DNA from: Asticcacaulis sp.
GTDB lineage: Bacteria; Pseudomonadota; Alphaproteobacteria; Caulobacterales; Caulobacteraceae
Assembly (NCBI RefSeq): GCF_020217185.1
Contig: NZ_JAIWNX010000152.1
Coordinates: forward strand, 1-10,000
Length of the DNA: 10,000 nt
Direction of reading: 5' to 3'
Below, in pieces: positions 7,106-10,000 of this stretch (position 1 is the first letter of the stretch; each line of letters starts with the position of its first letter). The position numbers and the translations under genes were made by a program. Under the pieces are notes generated by a model. It did not search any database, was not told where the DNA came from, and saw nothing but the letters and a program-made list of their open reading frames with translations.

Positions 7106-7753
7106 TTACCGCCCTGCGTGGCGCTCGCGCAGGATGTCCAGCACGGCCTCCAGCGTTGTGTCGCGCGCCATCAGCAGCACCGACAGGTGATAGAGCAGGT
7201 CGGCAGCCTCGTTATGCAGTTCGTCGAGGTCGCCGCAGCGCCCGGCCAGAGCGGTTTCAAGCCCTTCTTCGCCGACCTTCTGCGCGATCTTGGCGACGCC
7301 CTTCTGCATCAGGCGGGCGGTGTAGCTGTCGGCCGGCGGAGCCTTGGCGCGGTCCTTCACCACGGCGGCCAGATGGCCCATAAAGCCGATGCCGGGCGCG
7401 GTGTCGTGTCCAAAGCACGAGGTGGTTTTGGTGTGACAGGTCGGCCCGACGGGACGGGCCAACACCAGCAGGGCATCTTCGTCGCAATCGGTGGTCACGC
7501 TGACCAGATTGAGGAAATCGCCCGACGTCTCCCCCTTGCGCCAGCGGCCATTTTTTGACCGCGAGAAGAAGGTCACCTGACGATCGGTCAGGGTCTCGCT
7601 CAGGGCGGCGCGGTCCATATAACCCAGCATCAGCACCTGAAGCGTGTCAGCGTCCTGCACGATGGCGGGGATCAGGCCGTCGCCCTTGGTGAAATCGAGC
7701 GCGTCGATATCGGCCAGCGTCAGGGGATTGGGGAGTTTGTGGGCTTCGGGCAT
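7106..7753 (-). CDS. hisIE: Bifunctional phosphoribosyl-AMP cyclohydrolase / phosphoribosyl-ATP pyrophosphatase
   Basis: This 215-residue cytosolic enzyme does steps 2 and 3 of histidine synthesis: PR-ATP to PR-AMP (HisE part), then ring opening to ProFAR (HisI part). The N-terminal HisI domain (about 20-115) shows WRKGETSG (71-78), the metal-binding DCDED (89-93) and the zinc cysteines C106 and C113 in GPTCHTKTTSCF. The HisE domain (about 125-215) shows SYTARL, the nucleotide-pyrophosphatase motif GEEGLE (E162, E163, E166) and NEAADLLYHLSVLL (E182, D185). Both halves look intact. The ATG at 7753 was chosen because GAGGA sits 6 bases before it; the frame stays open to 7804 but those extra residues fit no HisI. 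It is the last his gene here, 142 bases after hisF with a strong hairpin in the gap. Fused HisIE is common in Gammaproteobacteria and Bacteroidetes; most Alphaproteobacteria keep hisI and hisE separate. Confidence 0.95.
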   Translation of the reverse strand: MPEAHKLPNPLTLADIDALDFTKGDGLIPAIVQDADTLQVLMLGYMDRAALSETLTDRQVTFFSRSKNGRWRKGETSGDFLNLVSVTTDCDEDALLVLARPVGPTCHTKTTSCFGHDTAPGIGFMGHLAAVVKDRAKAPPADSYTARLMQKGVAKIAQKVGEEGLETALAGRCGDLDELHNEAADLLYHLSVLLMARDTTLEAVLDILRERHAGR

Positions 7754-7759
7754 ATTATT

Positions 7760-7764
7760 TCCTC
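7760..7764 (-). promoter_or_regulatory. Ribosome binding site of hisIE
   Basis: GAGGA on the minus strand, 6 bases before the ATG at 7753, is a near-ideal Shine-Dalgarno sequence. It decides the hisIE start against the longer frame that opens at 7804. Confidence 0.8.
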
Positions 7765-7817
7765 GTGAACAAAGTCTCTCGGCTGTGCCTCGATACTTTT
7801 TCACGTTTTATCAGATT

Positions 7818-7860
7818 GAGAAAAAATCTCTTGGGGCGGCCCTGCGAGATTTTTTCGCTC
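7818..7860 (-). terminator. Strong inverted repeat between hisF and hisIE (terminator or attenuator-like)
   Basis: AAAAAATCTC (7821-7830) is perfectly complementary to GAGATTTTTT (7846-7855), with a 15-base GC-rich loop region. GAG/CTC (7818-7820 and 7858-7860) extends the stem past a two-base bulge. Read on the minus strand, the 3' arm carries six T after the inner stem and the 5' arm carries six A, the form of a bidirectional intrinsic terminator. Because it lies after hisF and before hisIE, it could end most hisHAF transcripts, reduce hisIE expression, or only protect an mRNA end. The lower stem is AT-rich, so termination strength is uncertain. Confidence 0.6.
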
Positions 7861-7895
7861 TATTTCCGCCCAATCTGCGATTGGACGGGCGCGAA

Positions 7896-8723
7896 CTATA
7901 TCCTAACCGCGATTCCCGCCTTTTGCAGGTCGCGTTTGAGGTCAGGGATATGGATGATCTTTTTGTGGAAGACGCTGGCGGCCAGAGCGCCCGACACGTC
8001 GGCCTGATCGAAGACCTCGGTAAAGTGTTCCGGTGCGCCGGCCCCGCCGGAGGCCACCAGCGGAATGTCGATCAGGTCGCGCACCAGCCTGAGTTGCCGA
8101 ATATCGTACCCCTTGCGCACGCCGTCCTGATTCATGCAGTTGAGCACGATTTCACCCGCCCCGCGTTCGGCCGCCTCGACCACCCAGTCGAGCGTGCGAC
8201 GACCCGCGGCGCGGATCTTGTCCGGATCGCCGGAATACTGATGAACGTAATAATCGCTATTTAAAGGCGGTTGCCCCTCTGTATCCGAAAACCGGTTCCC
8301 ACTTTTCGGGAGGGGCAGCGCGAGCTCGCGCGAATCGATGCCCACCACCACGCACTGCGACCCGGCCATTTCGGCCAGTTCGTTGATCAGGTCCGGGCGT
8401 TCCAGCGCAGGCGAATTGATCGACACCTTGTCGGCCCCGGAATTGAGGCACTTCACGGCTTGCTCCGCCGAACGGATGCCGCCCGCCACGCAGAAGGGGA
8501 TGTCGAGCGCGCGGGCAATGTCGCGCACCCAGTTGTAATCCACCGTGCGCCCTTCGGCAGAGGCGGTGATGTCATACAGCACCAGTTCATCGGCGCCTTC
8601 GTCGCGGTAGCGCAGCGCCATATCGACGGCGTCGCCCAGCACTTCGTGGCCAACAAACTGCACGCCCTTGACGACCTTGCCGTCCTTGACGTCGAGACAG
8701 GGGATGATGCGTCTGGCTAACAT
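7896..8723 (-). CDS. hisF: Imidazole glycerol phosphate synthase cyclase subunit
   Basis: HisF takes ammonia delivered by HisH and converts PRFAR to imidazole-glycerol phosphate and AICAR. The 275-residue protein begins [20 protein letters not shown] and keeps both catalytic aspartates, D11 (CLD) and D130 (GID). Phosphate sites are present (CVAGGIRS at 78-85, [11 protein letters not shown] at 224-234), as are [14 protein letters not shown] (188-201) and [11 protein letters not shown]. The wording [17 protein letters not shown] and ASVFHK resembles the Escherichia-type HisF more than the usual alphaproteobacterial type. It is about 17 residues longer than Escherichia HisF (258). The excess is one insert, about residues 133-156, in the loop right after D130, and most of it is encoded by a palindromic repeat (8273-8316). 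The frame is intact, so the gene is probably functional. The start at 8723 has only a weak site (GGGAAAG), which overlaps the end of another palindrome. Confidence 0.95.
   Translation of the reverse strand: MLARRIIPCLDVKDGKVVKGVQFVGHEVLGDAVDMALRYRDEGADELVLYDITASAEGRTVDYNWVRDIARALDIPFCVAGGIRSAEQAVKCLNSGADKVSINSPALERPDLINELAEMAGSQCVVVGIDSRELALPLPKSGNRFSDTEGQPPLNSDYYVHQYSGDPDKIRAAGRRTLDWVVEAAERGAGEIVLNCMNQDGVRKGYDIRQLRLVRDLIDIPLVASGGAGAPEHFTEVFDQADVSGALAASVFHKKIIHIPDLKRDLQKAGIAVRI
8273..8316. repeat. Palindromic repeat element inside hisF
   Basis: Outer arms GCCCCTC (8273-8279) and GAGGGGC (8310-8316) enclose a 25-base core (8285-8309) whose arms are CCGAAAA and TTTTCGG around a CCGGTTCCCAC centre. 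The core looks like a short repeat found in many copies, mostly between genes, in alphaproteobacterial genomes. Here it lies wholly inside hisF and is translated in frame as part of [16 protein letters not shown] (residues 136-151). Confidence 0.85.
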
Positions 8724-8727
8724 ATGA

Positions 8728-8770
8728 GGGCTTTCCCAAAAGTGTGAAGCGGTTTTGGGCTAAAAAGCCC
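8728..8770. repeat. Palindromic repeat between hisA and hisF, sibling of the copy in hisF
   Basis: The 25-base core (8735-8759) reads on the minus strand as CCCAAAA, CCGCTTCACAC, TTTTGGG, and so matches the hisF core at 21 of 25 positions. Outer arms GGGCT (8728-8732) and AGCCC (8766-8770) extend the hairpin. It fills most of the 57-base hisA-hisF gap and reaches into the region before the hisF start, so it could affect hisF translation or mRNA stability. Confidence 0.8.
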
Positions 8771-8780
8771 GACTAAAAAA

Positions 8781-9512
8781 CTATCCCACGTTCAGCGCGG
8801 CCTTCAAATCAATCAGGCCCTCATAGATGGCCTTACCCACAATGGCGCCGTGTACGCCCAGCGCCTTGAGATCATAGAGGTCTTCGACCGAGCGCACGCC
8901 GCCTGACGCCTGAATGTCGAGGTCCGGGCGTTTTTGTCTCAGGGCGCGCATCAGGTCCATATTCGGCCCCATCAGCATGCCGTCGCGCGACACGTCGGTG
9001 ACGAGGATGCGCTGCGCGACGCCGACCGGATATTCGTCGAGCACCTTCCACAGCGAAATCCCCGACCCTTCGGTCCAGCCGTGCAGGGCGGCGTCGAAAT
9101 CACCGTCCCTGGTGGGTAAAACGTCCAGCGCCAGCGTGATGCGTTCCTTGCCGAAGTCGCGCAGCCAGCCACGCACCTCCCTGGGGTCTTTCACAGCGGC
9201 AGAGCCGACCACGACGGCGGAGACGCCCTGATCGAGCAGGGTCTGCACATGGGCGCGCGATCGCACCCCGCCGCCGGTCTGGATCTTGGCGCGCGAGGCC
9301 TGCGCCAGCCGCCCGATCAGTTCGTGCTGCTGCGGTGAGCCGGCGCGCGCCCCGTCGAGATCGACGATATGTACCCATTCCGCGAACTCTTCATTGAACA
9401 GGGCCAGACGCTTGAACGGGTCGGAGTCGTATCTGGTGACGGCATCAAACCGCCCTTGCGCGAGGCGGACACATTCACCGTTGATCAGGTCGATAGCGGG
9501 GTAGAGGATCAT
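8781..9512 (-). CDS. hisA: ProFAR isomerase (phosphoribosylformimino-AICAR-phosphate isomerase)
   Basis: HisA opens the ribose of ProFAR by an Amadori rearrangement to give PRFAR, the substrate of HisF. The 243-residue single-domain (beta-alpha)8 barrel has catalytic D8 (PAIDLINGECVRL), D130 (LALDV), and T172/D173 in VTDVSRDG. The phosphate-binding loops GGGVRS (80-85) and SGGVRS (203-208) and the motif HIVDLDGA (48-55) are present. The length equals that of the family. I chose the ATG at 9512, giving MILYPAIDL, because HisA proteins begin there and GGAG lies about 8 bases upstream; the frame continues to 9602 but the extra 30 residues are not HisA-like. The barrel resembles the Escherichia form (SRDGML.G.N, GWTEGSGISL). 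It lies between hisH and hisF with repeat-filled gaps on both sides. Confidence 0.96.
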   Translation of the reverse strand: MILYPAIDLINGECVRLAQGRFDAVTRYDSDPFKRLALFNEEFAEWVHIVDLDGARAGSPQQHELIGRLAQASRAKIQTGGGVRSRAHVQTLLDQGVSAVVVGSAAVKDPREVRGWLRDFGKERITLALDVLPTRDGDFDAALHGWTEGSGISLWKVLDEYPVGVAQRILVTDVSRDGMLMGPNMDLMRALRQKRPDLDIQASGGVRSVEDLYDLKALGVHGAIVGKAIYEGLIDLKAALNVG

Positions 9513-9589
9513 GCCGTAACTCCGGCGCAGCGTAAAAAGGAAGAACCCCCACCACCGCATCTCAGGGCTGCGCCCTTCGTGCGGTGTTT

Positions 9590-9660
9590 CATACCTCCCC
9601 ACCCCGGGGTGGGGCGGGGGACCATTTGCGCAGCAAATGGGGGTGGGGGCGGGGTGGGTG
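9590..9660. repeat. Composite repeat between hisH and hisA: palindrome, hairpin and G-rich runs
   Basis: Three parts lie side by side: an 18-base perfect palindrome CCCCACCCC/GGGGTGGGG (9597-9614); a hairpin CCATTTGC-GCA-GCAAATGG (9622-9640); and plus-strand G runs on both sides (9606-9620 and 9639-9658). The CCATTTGC/GCAAATGG hairpin flanked by CTCCCC and GGGG tracts resembles an intergenic repeat that I associate with Caulobacteraceae genomes. The rest of the 157-base gap (9513-9589) shows nothing clear beyond the hisA ribosome binding site. The element would be transcribed in the his mRNA as a C-rich strand with a stable stem. Confidence 0.75.
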
Positions 9661-9669
9661 TTGCAGGTA

Positions 9670-10000
9670 TCAAAGTGTCAGAAAGTTTTCGAGTATCTTC
9701 GCGCCGGCGACCGAGGAGCGTTCGGGGTGGAACTGGCAGCCCCAGACATTCCCCTTACGCACCATGGCCGCGAACGGCGCGCCATAGGTCGATTGCGCCA
9801 GCGTATGGTCGGTGACCGGACAGACGAAACTATGTACGAAATAGGCGTAGTCACCTGCATTCAGGCCCGCCGTCAGCGGGTCTTCGCGCACAGCCTGCAA
9901 CTGGTTCCAGCCCATGTGTGGAACCACCAGCGGCTTGGGGGCGTCCATCTTCACGACCCGGCCCGGAATGAGGCCCAGACAGGCGACGTCGCCCTCTTCG
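9670..10000 (-). CDS. hisH: Imidazole glycerol phosphate synthase glutaminase subunit, C-terminal part
   Basis: The frame is open to the right edge and ends at TGA (9670-9672), giving about 109 residues of the roughly 200 expected. HisH is the class I glutamine amidotransferase that feeds ammonia to HisF. Visible family motifs are LGLIPGRVVKM, VPHMGWNQL, YAYFVHSFVCPV and GCQFHPERSSVAGAKILENF. The last holds the His and Glu of the Cys-His-Glu triad; the nucleophile Cys lies beyond the window. The GTG at 9954 is an internal valine codon, not the start. HisH precedes hisA in the same direction, consistent with the order hisH-hisA-hisF-hisIE. Confidence 0.95.
   Translation of the reverse strand, partial: EEGDVACLGLIPGRVVKMDAPKPLVVPHMGWNQLQAVREDPLTAGLNAGDYAYFVHSFVCPVTDHTLAQSTYGAPFAAMVRKGNVWGCQFHPERSSVAGAKILENFLTL

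Noticed and set aside
7754..7804. Longer hisIE start at 7804
   Set aside because: The extra 17 residues do not resemble HisI, while the ATG at 7753 has an excellent ribosome binding site.
7896..8723. hisF as a pseudogene broken by the repeat
   Set aside because: The insertion keeps the frame, both catalytic aspartates and all phosphate-binding motifs are present, and the C terminus is normal.
9513..9602. Longer hisA start at 9602
   Set aside because: HisA proteins begin with the strand carrying the catalytic Asp at about residue 8, which fits the start at 9512 with its GGAG; the extension is repeat-adjacent non-coding sequence.
1..10000. CRISPR arrays, tRNA genes, insertion sequences, prophage or defence genes
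   Set aside because: No regularly spaced direct repeats, cloverleaf sequences, transposases or defence-type domains were seen on either strand.

Overview
The window looks like chromosomal DNA of a stalked or dimorphic alphaproteobacterium of the family Caulobacteraceae; Asticcacaulis is my best guess, not proven. The grounds are the high GC content with strongly GC-rich third codon positions, a long polar coiled-coil protein of the TipN type (known from Caulobacter), a DgcA-type enolase-superfamily enzyme, and short palindromic repeats of a kind scattered through alphaproteobacterial genomes. No phage, plasmid, CRISPR, tRNA or rRNA signal was seen.

Layout. At the left edge is the C-terminal end of an unrecognised plus-strand gene (to 209). 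It converges on a minus-strand pair: tipN (3952 to 1178) and the dipeptide/N-acetyl-D-Glu epimerase-racemase dgcA (1178 to 219). Their stop and start codons share one base, so they are probably translationally coupled. Upstream lies a minus-strand gene for a membrane-anchored Pro/Ala-rich protein (4770 to 4120). A roughly 310-base divergent gap follows, then a plus-strand gene for an exported protein built from three repeats of a four-cysteine module (5081 to 6493). That gene ends tail to tail, sharing a TTAA, with a minus-strand four-helix membrane protein that has a Ser/Asp/Gly tail (7026 to 6490).

The right third is part of a histidine biosynthesis operon read on the minus strand: hisH (partial, running off the right edge), hisA, hisF and a fused hisIE. 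Together they cover the middle of the pathway: hydrolysis of phosphoribosyl-ATP and opening of the phosphoribosyl-AMP ring (HisIE), ProFAR isomerisation (HisA), and the glutamine-dependent synthase (HisH with HisF) that gives imidazole-glycerol phosphate and AICAR. The HisIE fusion and the Escherichia-like motifs of HisF and HisA are unusual for an alphaproteobacterium.

The most notable structure is in this operon. Every intergenic gap carries a strong inverted repeat, and one palindromic element sits in frame inside hisF. It adds about 18 residues to the loop just after the catalytic aspartate D130. A sibling copy with compensatory arm changes lies immediately upstream of hisF. I did not find a wholly new multi-gene system; this coding-sequence palindrome and the triplicated cysteine-module protein are the best leads.
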